Positions 7,132 through 16,440 of a stretch of 64,000 bases of DNA are shown here, one piece after another. Every line of letters starts with the position of its first letter. Within the stretch, counting starts at the first letter, position 1. This DNA comes from Geobacter sp. DSM 9736 (lineage in GTDB: Bacteria; Desulfobacterota; Desulfuromonadia; Geobacterales; Geobacteraceae): contig NZ_LT896716.1 of assembly GCF_900187405.1 (NCBI RefSeq), positions 3,893,684 to 3,957,683 of the forward strand, given 5' to 3'. The notes beneath the pieces were generated by a model. The model saw nothing but the letters and a program-made list of their open reading frames with translations, did not search any database and had not been told where the DNA came from. The position numbers were made by a program, and so were the translations under genes.

Positions 7132-8532
7132 ATGGCGAGAATCCTCATAATCGATGATGATGAAGAAATATGCAGTTCATTCTCCTTTGTCGTAAAACGA
7201 ATGGGGCATGAAGCACTATGCGCAAACACCCTTAAAAAGGGGCTGGAGCTCTCTCGGTACGAGCCGTTCGATGTCATATTTCTCGATGTGCGCATGCCGG
7301 ATGGAAACGGTCTTGAAGCTCTGCCTCAGCTCAAGGGTACGCCTTCGGCCCCGGAAATTATAATTATCACGGGGTTCGGGGATGCCCATGGTGCTGAGCT
7401 GGCAATAAAGAGCGGAGCCTGGGACTACATAGAGAAGGGATCATCCCTCAAGGAGATCAGCCTCCCACTTTCACGAGCACTGCAGTATCGGGAACAGAAG
7501 CAGGCTGAGAGCACCAACGTGGTAGTGCTGAGGCGGGAGGAGATAATTGGCAGCAGTACCAGACTGACCGAATGCCTGGAGCTAGTGGCACAGGCCAGCG
7601 GCAGTGAGGCCAATGTTCTCATAATGGGGGAGACCGGGTCGGGAAAGGAACTTTTCGCTCGTGCCTTGCACCGCAACAGTTCCCGGGAGCGAGGCCCTTT
7701 TGTGACGGTCGATTGCGCTGCTCTACCGGAGAACCTGATAGAGAGTCTGCTGTTCGGGCACGAAAAAGGGGCTTTCACAGGTGCTGACCAGGCTAAGGAA
7801 GGGCTTATACGTCAGGCGGACGGCGGGACGCTCTTTCTGGATGAGGTGGGCGAACTTCCTATGTCTCTTCAAAAGGCCTTCTTGCGTGTCCTTCAGGAAC
7901 ATCGGTTCCGCCCGGTGGGAAGCAGCAGGGAAGTCAGCAGCGATTTTCGGCTGGTAGCAGCAACAAACCGAAACCTGGAAAAAATGGTGGAGAACGGGCA
8001 ATTTCGGGGGGATTTGCTGTTCCGTCTTCAGGCGTTCGTTATCGAGTTGCCGCCTCTGAGAGAACGCCGGGAGGATATAAGGGAGCTAACAAGGTATCAC
8101 GTGGACAGGTTCTGCGAGCATTACAGCCTAAGCGCCAAAGGGTTTTCCCCTGAGTTTCTGGAGACGCTCTGCTCATACCCGTGGCCGGGAAATGTGCGGG
8201 AGCTGGTCAATACCCTTGAGCGGACGGTGATTCTCGCGCGTTTCGAGCCGATACTGTTCCCTCAGCACCTGCCCCCCTACATAAGAATACAGGTAACTCA
8301 GGCTTCGCTGGTCCACGAGATCCATATCGACGAGGATACAGGTGTCAATTATCTGGTCAGCCTGCCGAAACTTCACGACTATCGGGAGACTGTGTTTTCG
8401 CAGGCAGAGAAGCAGTACTTGCATAACTTGATGTCGCTGGCCGACGAGAACATGGGCGAAGCATGCCGTATCTCGGGCCTGTCCCAGTCGAGGCTGTACG
8501 CGCTACTCAAGAAGCATCAGATTTCTTCGTAA
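7132..8532 (+). CDS. NtrC-family sigma-54 response regulator
   Basis: 466 residues: receiver with phospho-Asp about residue 52 (FLDVRMPDGNG), AAA+ domain with Walker A MGETGSGKE, the sigma-54 contact loop GAFTGA (KGAFTGADQ), Walker B LFLDEVG, and a C-terminal Fis-type helix-turn-helix (ACRISGLSQSRLYALLKK). GTGAGGGGGAAGT gives a good site for the ATG at 7132. It is the probable response partner of the hybrid kinase at 4784. The divergent electron-transfer operon with its sigma-54-type promoter is the nearest candidate target. Confidence 0.94.
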   Translation: MARILIIDDDEEICSSFSFVVKRMGHEALCANTLKKGLELSRYEPFDVIFLDVRMPDGNGLEALPQLKGTPSAPEIIIITGFGDAHGAELAIKSGAWDYIEKGSSLKEISLPLSRALQYREQKQAESTNVVVLRREEIIGSSTRLTECLELVAQASGSEANVLIMGETGSGKELFARALHRNSSRERGPFVTVDCAALPENLIESLLFGHEKGAFTGADQAKEGLIRQADGGTLFLDEVGELPMSLQKAFLRVLQEHRFRPVGSSREVSSDFRLVAATNRNLEKMVENGQFRGDLLFRLQAFVIELPPLRERREDIRELTRYHVDRFCEHYSLSAKGFSPEFLETLCSYPWPGNVRELVNTLERTVILARFEPILFPQHLPPYIRIQVTQASLVHEIHIDEDTGVNYLVSLPKLHDYRETVFSQAEKQYLHNLMSLADENMGEACRISGLSQSRLYALLKKHQISS

Positions 8533-8571
8533 ATGTACAGTTGCGCATCGTTGGGAGGAGTTCCGTATCAA

Positions 8572-8590
8572 AATTTTTCCTCGAAAAATT
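8572..8590. repeat. 19-bp perfect inverted repeat ahead of the third small membrane protein
   Basis: AATTTTTC-CTC-GAAAAATT, a perfect palindrome with a 3-nt centre, ends a few bases before the AGGGGAGG site of the gene at 8600. It may be a regulator operator or an RNA hairpin controlling that gene. A terminator for the regulator gene is less likely because no separate U-tract follows. Confidence 0.45.
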
Positions 8591-8599
8591 CAGGGGAGG

Positions 8600-8824
8600 G
8601 TGACATTATCTTTGGTGTCGGGCCTTCTGCTCGCGCTGGCCGGCATACTCCCCGGTGATGCTGCATTCAAGTCCGGTTTCCTCATGAAGCTGTTTTACCT
8701 CTTTTTGGGGGCGATTGTGGTCGGAATGATCATAGCCTTCCAGGTTCTTCCGGGGCTGGCGAGCATAGAGACAATGGTCAGAGGCATCCGCACCCTGTCC
8801 AGAAGAGCGGGAAGGCGCCGTTGA
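8600..8824 (+). CDS. Small membrane protein, QxxP-M[IV][KR] family copy 3
   Basis: About 70-74 residues with two hydrophobic segments. The second contains Q-V-L-P-x7-M-V-R, the pattern shared with the proteins at 3384-3629 and 4115-4363. The tail is strongly basic (RRAGRRR), unlike the acidic tails of the other two. The start is uncertain: GTG at 8600 directly abuts AGGGGAGG, while TTG at 8612 or GTG at 8615 lie 12-15 nt from it. It sits between two sigma-54 regulator genes on the plus strand, which ties the family to this signalling locus. Function unknown. Confidence 0.65.
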   Translation: MTLSLVSGLLLALAGILPGDAAFKSGFLMKLFYLFLGAIVVGMIIAFQVLPGLASIETMVRGIRTLSRRAGRRR

Positions 8825-9023
8825 AATCCTCCTGTCCCTCGATTTTTCCCTCCTAGTGGTGCTGCGGCACCATCCATCTATCCATCTACTACCCCTAGCT
8901 GTTGACGCTTGACTTCCAGACTCTTTTTCTTTAAAGTAATTAAGCTCATTTCATGTATGGTGATTCATCGCTTAATCTTCTAATGCTTGTGTGATTTCAA
9001 CTGGTTGCACAGGGGCGAGCACG

Positions 9024-10439
9024 ATGGAAACAAAAAATATTCTGGTTGTGGACGATGAGGCGATCATTCGTGAGGGGCTTCGGCGTATCCTGGAGGGAGA
9101 GGGTTTTGTCGTAGAGACGTTCGGTGCAGGACGCCCCGCCATAGAGAGAATGCAGGATGAGGACTTCAGCCTAGTCATAACTGACTTGAAGATGCCCGGC
9201 ATGAGCGGCTTGGAAGTCTTGAAGAGCATCAAGATACTTCAGCCGGAAGTTCCTGTGATCATCATAACTGGTTATTCCACTGTGGATACGGCCGTAGAGA
9301 CGATGAAAAGCGGCGCAGTGGATTATGTGGCGAAACCGTTCACGCCGGAACAGATCATAGAGAAAGTGACAAAGGCTCTTGAGCAGAAGGCAGTACTGAT
9401 CGACAGCATGTACCTGCGGAAGGAACTGCGCGATCACCACGGCTTTGACATGTTTATCGGCGAGAGTCGGGAGATGCAGCGGATCTACCGGCGTATCCTT
9501 CAGGTTACACCCACTGACAGCACCGTTCTGATCACCGGGGAGAGCGGGACGGGAAAGGAGCTCGTGGCAAGGGCAATTCACCGTAACAGCCCGCGGCGAG
9601 ACAATCCATTCGTAGCGGTAGACTGCTCATCTCTGGCTGAGAACCTTCTGGAGAGCGAACTTTTCGGTCATATCAAAGGATCCTTCACCGGAGCGATCCA
9701 GACGAAGACGGGTCTCTTCAAAGTCGCTGACGGGGGAACACTCTTTCTCGACGAGATTTCCAACATCAGTCTCACAACACAGGCAAAACTGCTACGTGTC
9801 CTTCAGGAACGGGAGGTTACTCCGATCGGTGGTACTCAGCCAATCCCGATCGATATTCGTCTTGTCGGAGCTACCAACAGGAACCTGCGGTCGATGGTGG
9901 CCGAAGGGTCGTTCCGGGAGGATCTGTTTTTCCGCCTGAACATTATTCCCATCGACCTTCCGCCCCTGCGAGAACGGAAGGGGGATCTGCCGCTGCTCAT
10001 CGGATTCTTTCTCAAGAAGTTTTCCGAGGAGTTCGGTAAAGAGATCCGCGGAATTGCTCCCGACGCCATGGCCCTGCTGGAAGGGTACCAGTTCCCAGGC
10101 AATGTACGGGAACTGGAAAATCTGATAGAACGCGCGGTGGTTCTGGCGGAGGGTGACCTTATTCTTAAGGATGATCTGGAATTGCAATCTGCCGAGGAAA
10201 AGAGGAGCCAGGTGGCGGAGTACGTTCCGCAGAGCCTTGAGGAGCTGAAGGAGACCAAGCGGCATATCCGGGAAAGAGCTATAGAGCCTATTGAAAAGGC
10301 GTTCGTACTCCATGCTCTGCAACGTAACAACTGGAATGTCACGAGGGCAGCGGAAGAAACGGGCATGCTGCGCCCGAATTTTCAGGCGCTCCTCAAAAAA
10401 CTCGGAATTTCGGTGCGTAATCAGGTGGGAGGGCATTGA
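9024..10439 (+). CDS. Second NtrC-family sigma-54 response regulator
   Basis: 471 residues from the ATG at 9024; an in-frame GTG at 8991 would add 11 residues and has no ribosome site. Receiver with phospho-Asp about residue 54 (VITDLKMPGMSG) and switch Lys in YVAKPF. AAA+ domain with Walker A GESGTGKE, sigma-54 loop GSFTGA (first Ala of the usual GAFTGA replaced by Ser), LFLDEI, arginine finger region, and a C-terminal Fis-type helix-turn-helix (VTRAAEETGMLRPNFQALLKK). It ends 2 bp from the convergent heme-kinase gene at 10442, its probable sensor partner. Confidence 0.93.
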   Translation: METKNILVVDDEAIIREGLRRILEGEGFVVETFGAGRPAIERMQDEDFSLVITDLKMPGMSGLEVLKSIKILQPEVPVIIITGYSTVDTAVETMKSGAVDYVAKPFTPEQIIEKVTKALEQKAVLIDSMYLRKELRDHHGFDMFIGESREMQRIYRRILQVTPTDSTVLITGESGTGKELVARAIHRNSPRRDNPFVAVDCSSLAENLLESELFGHIKGSFTGAIQTKTGLFKVADGGTLFLDEISNISLTTQAKLLRVLQEREVTPIGGTQPIPIDIRLVGATNRNLRSMVAEGSFREDLFFRLNIIPIDLPPLRERKGDLPLLIGFFLKKFSEEFGKEIRGIAPDAMALLEGYQFPGNVRELENLIERAVVLAEGDLILKDDLELQSAEEKRSQVAEYVPQSLEELKETKRHIRERAIEPIEKAFVLHALQRNNWNVTRAAEETGMLRPNFQALLKKLGISVRNQVGGH

Positions 10440-10441
10440 CG

Positions 10442-12061
10442 TCAGCTGCAGAAATCTTTCAACTGGTTATTCATTCCCGAACCATTGTCTGCAATTTCTT
10501 CCGCATCAAGCGGAAGTCGTATAGTAAAGGTCGTTCCTGCTCCTACCGTGCTTTCAACTTCGATCTTCCCCCCGTGACTCTCGATGATCCCGTAAGAAAC
10601 TGACAGTCCGAGCCCTGTCCCCTTCGTTTCCTTTGTTGTGAAAAATGGATCGAAGATCTTCTCCAGGTTGTCCGGGGCGATACCGCAGCCATTGTCTATA
10701 ACTTCTACAAAGACTCCATCTGAACCCGTGCCTGAAGTTATGGTCAAGTCACCACCAAAAGGCATTGCATGGCTTGCATTGAGGAGGATGTTGACGAAAA
10801 CCTGCTCGATCTGGTGCGGATCTACCAGCACCGAGGGGATATTTTCATCGTATCGCTTCGTGATTATTATGTCATGGAAGCTGGACTGGTTGGTGACAAG
10901 GGCCAGCGTCTCGTCCATTATGGTATTTATGCATGACAGCTGCTTCTGCGGAGGGGTCTCCCGGGAGAAGTCGAGCAGTCCCTTGACGATCTTTGCACAC
11001 CGCTTCGTTTCCCGGACGATCATTGCCATATCGTTCTTCATGACAGGATCTAGCCTCGAGTCGTTGTTGATCATCGAAGAAAACATGAGGATTCCGGTAA
11101 GCGGGTTGTTAATTTCGTGAGCGATTCCGGCCACCAATTCTCCCAGTGACGCAAGTTTCTCGGAACGTACCAGTTGATTCTGCATCATCTGAATTTCCTT
11201 GGTACGCTCTTCGACCTTCTCTTCCAGGTTCTTTGCCCATTCTTCCAGTTCGGTTCTTGCTTTTTTCAGGTTGACCGTCATTGAGTTGAAGGCTTTTGCA
11301 AGTTCGCCAAGTTCGTCGGTTGAAAAATAGGGAACAGTGGCGTTGAGTTCCCCTCTGGACAGAAGTTTAGTGTGTTGCAGTAGATGTTTTACCGGCTGAT
11401 TGACTAACGTTTGAGTGAAGAGGGTGATGCTTCCCCATACAAGCAGCGTCACGAATACCGTCATGGCGCTGAATTTGTACCGGTAGGAATCGAGCAGCGC
11501 ACGCATGTTGTCGAGAGACACCACCACGTCGAGGACACCAAGAACGCGGGCCGTGGGAGGATGGAAGTGACAGGGGGCCGTGTAGCAGGCCTTCTCGTTA
11601 TAGATGGCTTTGGCGAGCCCCATGACCTGCTTGTTGTTTCGGTCGTGAAACATTCGACTACGGCTCATGGTCGGGACTTGGGTCAGAGGCACCGAGCCGG
11701 CATGACACATATTGCATGCCTCCGCACTCTTGTCGACAAATGTGCCGATCTCGCTCGCCTTTGTTGAATATATGATAATCCCGTTCTTGTTCACCATTCT
11801 GATCTGCTCGATGCCGCTCTGCGTTCCTACCTCCCGGATCGTCTGGTAAACCCGCTTCTGGTCATTTTCAAGCATTTGATGGTGGGTCGTTTTGATGAGG
11901 GTCTCGGTGAGTTTGTCCGCATCGGAGGCCGCCTCTTCAAGGACTAGCTTTTCAAGCGCCTCGAGGCTTATGTACGAAAAGAGCGCCATGAACAGCAGGA
12001 GCATCAGGCTCGTCGAGATCGAGAGCTTGGTTATCAGGCTGAACCGGAAGAAATTCACCAT
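10442..12061 (-). CDS. Histidine kinase with c-type heme motifs in the periplasmic sensor
   Basis: 539 residues from the ATG at 12061; a TTG at 12112 would add 17 residues but has no site. First membrane span about 10-32 and second about 198-218, enclosing a periplasmic domain of about 165 residues. That domain carries a CxxCH heme motif (CNMCH, 116-120) and a second CX4CH motif (CYTAPCH, 159-165). A HAMP linker, coiled coil, HisKA box (AGIAHEINNP, His about 315) and HATPase domain (NILLNASHAM, DNGCGI, GTGLGLS) follow. Covalent heme would make it a redox, O2 or NO sensor. It converges on the sigma-54 regulator ending at 10439. Confidence 0.92.
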   Translation of the reverse strand: MVNFFRFSLITKLSISTSLMLLLFMALFSYISLEALEKLVLEEAASDADKLTETLIKTTHHQMLENDQKRVYQTIREVGTQSGIEQIRMVNKNGIIIYSTKASEIGTFVDKSAEACNMCHAGSVPLTQVPTMSRSRMFHDRNNKQVMGLAKAIYNEKACYTAPCHFHPPTARVLGVLDVVVSLDNMRALLDSYRYKFSAMTVFVTLLVWGSITLFTQTLVNQPVKHLLQHTKLLSRGELNATVPYFSTDELGELAKAFNSMTVNLKKARTELEEWAKNLEEKVEERTKEIQMMQNQLVRSEKLASLGELVAGIAHEINNPLTGILMFSSMINNDSRLDPVMKNDMAMIVRETKRCAKIVKGLLDFSRETPPQKQLSCINTIMDETLALVTNQSSFHDIIITKRYDENIPSVLVDPHQIEQVFVNILLNASHAMPFGGDLTITSGTGSDGVFVEVIDNGCGIAPDNLEKIFDPFFTTKETKGTGLGLSVSYGIIESHGGKIEVESTVGAGTTFTIRLPLDAEEIADNGSGMNNQLKDFCS

Positions 12062-12285
12062 TTGCTCCGCAGTGGCTTGGAGGAAACTGATTAAAAATTT
12101 GAGAGGATTCAAGACTAATGTACAACCATCCTCTAGTCAAGTCCTTATTCCCAGGGCGAATCATGAGTCCGACGTGATGCCGATTCTGTGGGGGACTATC
12201 GTGTGCGCCCGAGAGGAAAGTGTTGCAAAACAGGATTAAGGTAGGATAATTACAATGCATTACAATGCCCCGGGAGACGAACTAC

Positions 12286-15200
12286 ATGAATAAACCGCAG
12301 CTCGCCCAGCAGTTGTTCCCCTTCAATACACCGGTTTCCGCACATTTTTGGAGAAAGCTGCAGCTACAGGAACTGGTCCTGGTGGCTGATGCTGCCCTGA
12401 AACTCCCCCGTATAGTTCTCGTCCGACGTCTGGTGGAGAGGCTAAACCGCTTGCCGGAGCGAAGCGGGAACCCGGTGCCTCCGGGGCTACTTCATCTGTA
12501 CGGGCTGGTCTGCAAGGTTTACCGCTATGTCATAGATCATTTCGAAGCTGCACATCCGGAGATGTGGCAGAAAGCCATCCGAGGTGCGGGATACGACCCG
12601 GAGGGGGATTCGGCTCGTCTGGTGATAGAGGCTTTCTGCAAGTTTTTCCCTCCTGTCGAGGTAGCCACGGAAACACGCGATGCACATGACTTTCTTTCCG
12701 CTGATCCCGATCGACGGGGGAGGAACCTTCTGCTTGGAGAAATGCTCCTGCTGCGGGTAGCCGCCGAAAATCCCGCTCTCGATCCTGTTCGGGAGCTTGT
12801 TGCCGACCACGAGCTGGTTACGCTGCAGCCCGAATATGCGCCATTCACGTTGAGAACGGAGCGGGAACTTGCCAACACGCCACCCGTTGCTCCTTTTGAA
12901 ATGCCCATTCCGCAGCTACTCCGGGCTCCTGTCAAAGCGTCTCCCAATTCTCTCTCAGGACAGATGGATTACATACGTCTCCACTGGCGGCAGATGCTCC
13001 CTCCTGAAATGCTTGAGGAGATAACCGTAGCACTCGACATCGTTAAGGAGGAAGAGAGGGCGTGGTGGTCCGGTCCCGGGCTTCCGCAGGTGCTCCAGTT
13101 TCCATCCCGGGAAGAGCTGCGTGCCCATGGTGCAGCGGGCTACGAATATCCGGAATACGAGAGGTTTTCGCCCGACATTGACTGGATGGCGGATGTCGTG
13201 ATGATGGCAAAGATGGTCTATGTCTGGCTGGATCAGCTTTCCCTCAAGTACGGAACAGTCATCCAGCGTCTCGACCAGATCCCCGACGAGGAACTGGATA
13301 CACTCGCGCGCTGGGGGTTCACGGCTCTCTGGCTTATCGGACTCTGGGAGCGCTCTCCCGCATCACAGAAGATAAAACAGTTGAGCGGGAATCCAGATGC
13401 CATCTCTTCGGCCTATTCCCTCTATGACTACATGATAGCTGCGGACCTGGGTGGGGAGGAAGCTCTCAACAATCTGAAGGGGCGTGCGTGGCAGCGAGGC
13501 ATCAGGCTTGCCAGCGACATGGTGCCCAATCACACCGGTATATACTCCCGTTGGACGGTGGAGCATCCCGACTGGTTCGTTTCACTCGACTACCCTCCCT
13601 ACCCCGCCTACCGCTTTACAGGGCCCGATCTTTCCTTCGACGGACGGGTAAGTCTCCAAATCGAAGACGGGTACTGGGACAAACGTGACGCTGCTGTTGT
13701 CTTCAAGCATGTGGATAATCAGTCGGGGCACACCCGTTACATCTATCATGGCAACGACGGTACGAGCACCCCCTGGAACGATACGGCACAACTAAACTAT
13801 CTTCTTCCTCAGGTGCGTGAGGCGGTGATACAGACGATCCTCCATGTGGCCCGGCAGTTTCCGATAATAAGGTTTGACGCGGCCATGACTCTTGCAAAGA
13901 AGCACTACCAGCGGCTCTGGTATCCCCAGCCGGGGCACGGCAGTGGCGTTCCCTCCAGAGCGGAGCATGGCATGAGTCGTGACGCCTTCGATGCCGCCTT
14001 TCCGGTGGAGTTCTGGCGGGAGGTGGTGGACCGTGTCGCGGCGGAAGCTCCGGATACGCTCCTGCTGGCCGAAGCCTTCTGGCTCATGGAAGGATATTTT
14101 GTGCGGACTCTGGGGATGCATCGCGTTTACAACAGTGCCTTCATGAATATGCTGAAGATGGAGGAGAACGCAAAGTACCGCCAGACCGTCAAAAACGTCC
14201 TTGAGTTCAATCCAGAGATCCTGAAACGGTTCGTCAACTTCATGAACAACCCCGACGAGCGGACTGCCATCGAGCAATTCGGGAAGGAAGGCAAATATAT
14301 CGGGGCGGCTGTTCTGCTCGTGACCATGCCGGGGCTGCCGATGATAGGGCATGGGCAGGTCGAGGGATTCCACGAAAAATATGGGATGGAGTATCGCCGT
14401 GCTTACTGGAACGAGCCGGTGGATGAGCACCTGGTGGCCGTGCACGAGGCAAAGATCTTTCCCTTGATGCGCAGGCGGCACCTCTTTAGCGGCTCTGAAA
14501 ACTTCATTTTCTATGATTTCTTCACTGCCGATCATGTTGACGAAAACGTTTTCGCCTATTCAAATCGTTCGGGAAATGAACGAGGCATCATAATCTACCA
14601 TAACACCTTCGCTTCCACTGCCGGGTGGATCCGCACATCCACTGCCCGGGCCGAGAAGATCGATTCGGGAGAAACAGTGCTGCGGCAAACGTCTCTCGGC
14701 GAGGCACTTTCCTTCAACTCCGACGGACGCTACTATTACGGATTTCGCGATTATGCCTCCGGAATGGAGTACATAAGGGCAGGGCGCGAGTTGTGTGAAA
14801 AGGGGCTCTTTGTCGAGCTGGAAGCTTATGAGTTTCATGCGTTCCTCGATTTCAGGGAGATCATAGACGACGAATATGGTACCTGGGGAAGGATGTGTCA
14901 TGTCCTGGAAGGCCGCCCGGTAATTAGCCTGGATGAGGAAGTGAAACGGATCCGTTACGGCTCGGTCATCGATAGGTTCGGAACTGCCCTCCAGCGGTGC
15001 AGTAGTTTCTTCCTTTCACCGGAAGAGGTTGAGCGTGCAGCCGCCCGGGAAGCATTGACCGACTTTTACTCCGCCCTCAATGAGACGACGATGTGTGGCG
15101 GTGATGCGGAACAGCTTGCGGAAGAAGCGTTGCTTGAGATGGCTGCCTCAGCTCGGATCGTGGCACCCCAGAAGGAGGAGAAATCCCGCCGAATGAAGGC

Positions 15201-15777
15201 TCCCTCGCAGCCTGCCGAGCCTGGCCGGAACCATCTGCTGCTTGCGGCGTTTCTCATGATGCACCGCAGCGGCCGGCTTGCCCGGAGCAAAGACTATTCA
15301 AAGACCGCTGCATGCTGGTTTGACGAACTCGGACTCGCTGCGGCCTTTGCAGGATCTTTCGATGGGGCTCGGGTCACCGACGATACTAAGGACATTGACG
15401 GCGCTGCCGCGGCCCTTCTCCTGGAAACGGTGCTGGCCAGGCAGGAGCTGTTTCTAGGGTGGGATCGCGCGACTGCGGCGGAAACCGTGAAGGAGTTGTT
15501 CGAGGATGACGCGGCGGGGAGATTCCTGGGTCGCCACTGGAGCGACGGGAAAGAGTGGTTCAACAAGGAGCGCTTCGAGCTGTTGGTCTTCTGGCTGATG
15601 CTTTCGGAAGCAGTACTGTCGCTGCGTCCGCCGCGCCGTACGATCAAACGGCTCCCCTCCCTGAACATCAGGCATGAGGATGTTGCATGGTTGGCGAGTC
15701 TTGCTCTTGAGGCGGGCTATCAGACTGAAGCTTTCCTTGAATTGCTGTCGGTAGAGGGGAAATCCAAACGAGATTGA
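12286..15777 (+). CDS. Large GH13 alpha-amylase-type glycoside hydrolase or transferase
   Basis: 1163 residues from the ATG at 12286 (GGGAG nine bases upstream). About 270 N-terminal residues are unassigned. A TIM-barrel GH13 domain follows with region I DMVPNHTG, region II IIRFDAAMTLAKKH (nucleophile Asp), region III LLLAEAFW (acid/base Glu) and region IV FMNNPDE, where the third acidic residue is kept but the usual His is Pro, as recalled for GlgE-like enzymes. About 250 C-terminal residues after the barrel lack a recognised domain. No signal peptide is seen, so the enzyme is probably cytoplasmic, acting on glycogen or maltodextrin-like glucans. A 10-bp tandem repeat ATTACAATGC (12249-12268) lies just upstream. 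Confidence 0.88.
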   Translation: MNKPQLAQQLFPFNTPVSAHFWRKLQLQELVLVADAALKLPRIVLVRRLVERLNRLPERSGNPVPPGLLHLYGLVCKVYRYVIDHFEAAHPEMWQKAIRGAGYDPEGDSARLVIEAFCKFFPPVEVATETRDAHDFLSADPDRRGRNLLLGEMLLLRVAAENPALDPVRELVADHELVTLQPEYAPFTLRTERELANTPPVAPFEMPIPQLLRAPVKASPNSLSGQMDYIRLHWRQMLPPEMLEEITVALDIVKEEERAWWSGPGLPQVLQFPSREELRAHGAAGYEYPEYERFSPDIDWMADVVMMAKMVYVWLDQLSLKYGTVIQRLDQIPDEELDTLARWGFTALWLIGLWERSPASQKIKQLSGNPDAISSAYSLYDYMIAADLGGEEALNNLKGRAWQRGIRLASDMVPNHTGIYSRWTVEHPDWFVSLDYPPYPAYRFTGPDLSFDGRVSLQIEDGYWDKRDAAVVFKHVDNQSGHTRYIYHGNDGTSTPWNDTAQLNYLLPQVREAVIQTILHVARQFPIIRFDAAMTLAKKHYQRLWYPQPGHGSGVPSRAEHGMSRDAFDAAFPVEFWREVVDRVAAEAPDTLLLAEAFWLMEGYFVRTLGMHRVYNSAFMNMLKMEENAKYRQTVKNVLEFNPEILKRFVNFMNNPDERTAIEQFGKEGKYIGAAVLLVTMPGLPMIGHGQVEGFHEKYGMEYRRAYWNEPVDEHLVAVHEAKIFPLMRRRHLFSGSENFIFYDFFTADHVDENVFAYSNRSGNERGIIIYHNTFASTAGWIRTSTARAEKIDSGETVLRQTSLGEALSFNSDGRYYYGFRDYASGMEYIRAGRELCEKGLFVELEAYEFHAFLDFREIIDDEYGTWGRMCHVLEGRPVISLDEEVKRIRYGSVIDRFGTALQRCSSFFLSPEEVERAAAREALTDFYSALNETTMCGGDAEQLAEEALLEMAASARIVAPQKEEKSRRMKAPSQPAEPGRNHLLLAAFLMMHRSGRLARSKDYSKTAACWFDELGLAAAFAGSFDGARVTDDTKDIDGAAAALLLETVLARQELFLGWDRATAAETVKELFEDDAAGRFLGRHWSDGKEWFNKERFELLVFWLMLSEAVLSLRPPRRTIKRLPSLNIRHEDVAWLASLALEAGYQTEAFLELLSVEGKSKRD

Positions 15778-15803
15778 TTCTCGGGGGGATGAAGAAGGGA
15801 ATG

Positions 15804-15840
15804 GGCCGGCTCCGGCTTAAAGGGAGCCGGCCTCTTTGTT
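15804..15840. terminator. Bidirectional rho-independent terminator
   Basis: Perfect 10-bp stem GGCCGGCTCC / GGAGCCGGCC with a 9-nt loop followed by TCTTTGTT. It lies between the convergent ends of the GH13 gene (15777) and the lipoprotein gene (15845) and can serve both, with the better T-rich side on the plus strand. Confidence 0.8.
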
Positions 15841-15844
15841 GGCG

Positions 15845-16294
15845 TTACTTGTCTCCGAACCACCTTTCCTTGTTCTTCGTGATGTCCTGTATCAGCTTGT
15901 CACGCTGCGGAGGGCTCAGAATCGAATGCAGTTCGGCGAATTTTTCTCCCGAGAAGGTCAGGAATTCGTCGTAACGCTTGATGTTCTTATCCTTGAAGTC
16001 GTCAAACTCGGCCTGGTCGAATTTTTCCCTGCGCAGCTGAGTCGTCAGTTCGTATTGCAGCTGATCAACCATCTGCCGATTAAATATTTCAGTACGCTTG
16101 TTGAGGATATCGTTTTTGATGATTTCCACCTTGCGGCGCTGTACATCCGTCAGGTCGAGGTTCCTTGCTAGATGGTCGCTGATTTCGGTGGCTCTGTCCT
16201 CGGTCGATTTTTTTTGGCACCCCGTAGAGCAGGCCAGAACCAGAGCGAATAAGGCCAGCAGCGGGAGCATGGGAACCAGCGTCAATTTCTTCAT
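15845..16294 (-). CDS. Spy/CpxP-like periplasmic lipoprotein
   Basis: 149 residues from the ATG at 16294 (AAAGGAGGAACGAC upstream). The N-terminus MKKLTL plus a hydrophobic core ending in ALVLACSTGCQ carries two possible lipobox Cys residues. The mature part is helical and charged, with the motif LDLTDVQRRKVEIIKNDI and later ILSPPQRDKLIQDI. This L-T-x-x-Q-R pairing is typical of Spy/CpxP/ZraP-type periplasmic chaperones and metal sensors. It is monocistronic, and no metal or kinase genes are adjacent. Alternative: an unrelated helical lipoprotein. Confidence 0.8.
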   Translation of the reverse strand: MKKLTLVPMLPLLALFALVLACSTGCQKKSTEDRATEISDHLARNLDLTDVQRRKVEIIKNDILNKRTEIFNRQMVDQLQYELTTQLRREKFDQAEFDDFKDKNIKRYDEFLTFSGEKFAELHSILSPPQRDKLIQDITKNKERWFGDK

Positions 16295-16440
16295 GTCGTT
16301 CCTCCTTTCGTTGTATTGGTGGTCTCGTCTGTGCAACGAAGTAAAATGATTATTAAAAAGCATACATAAAGAATAGCGGCTTTCGGATGCCCGTCAAGTG
16401 GACAGGGGGACACGTTCACGATGGCTGGGGTGGGGGAGAT

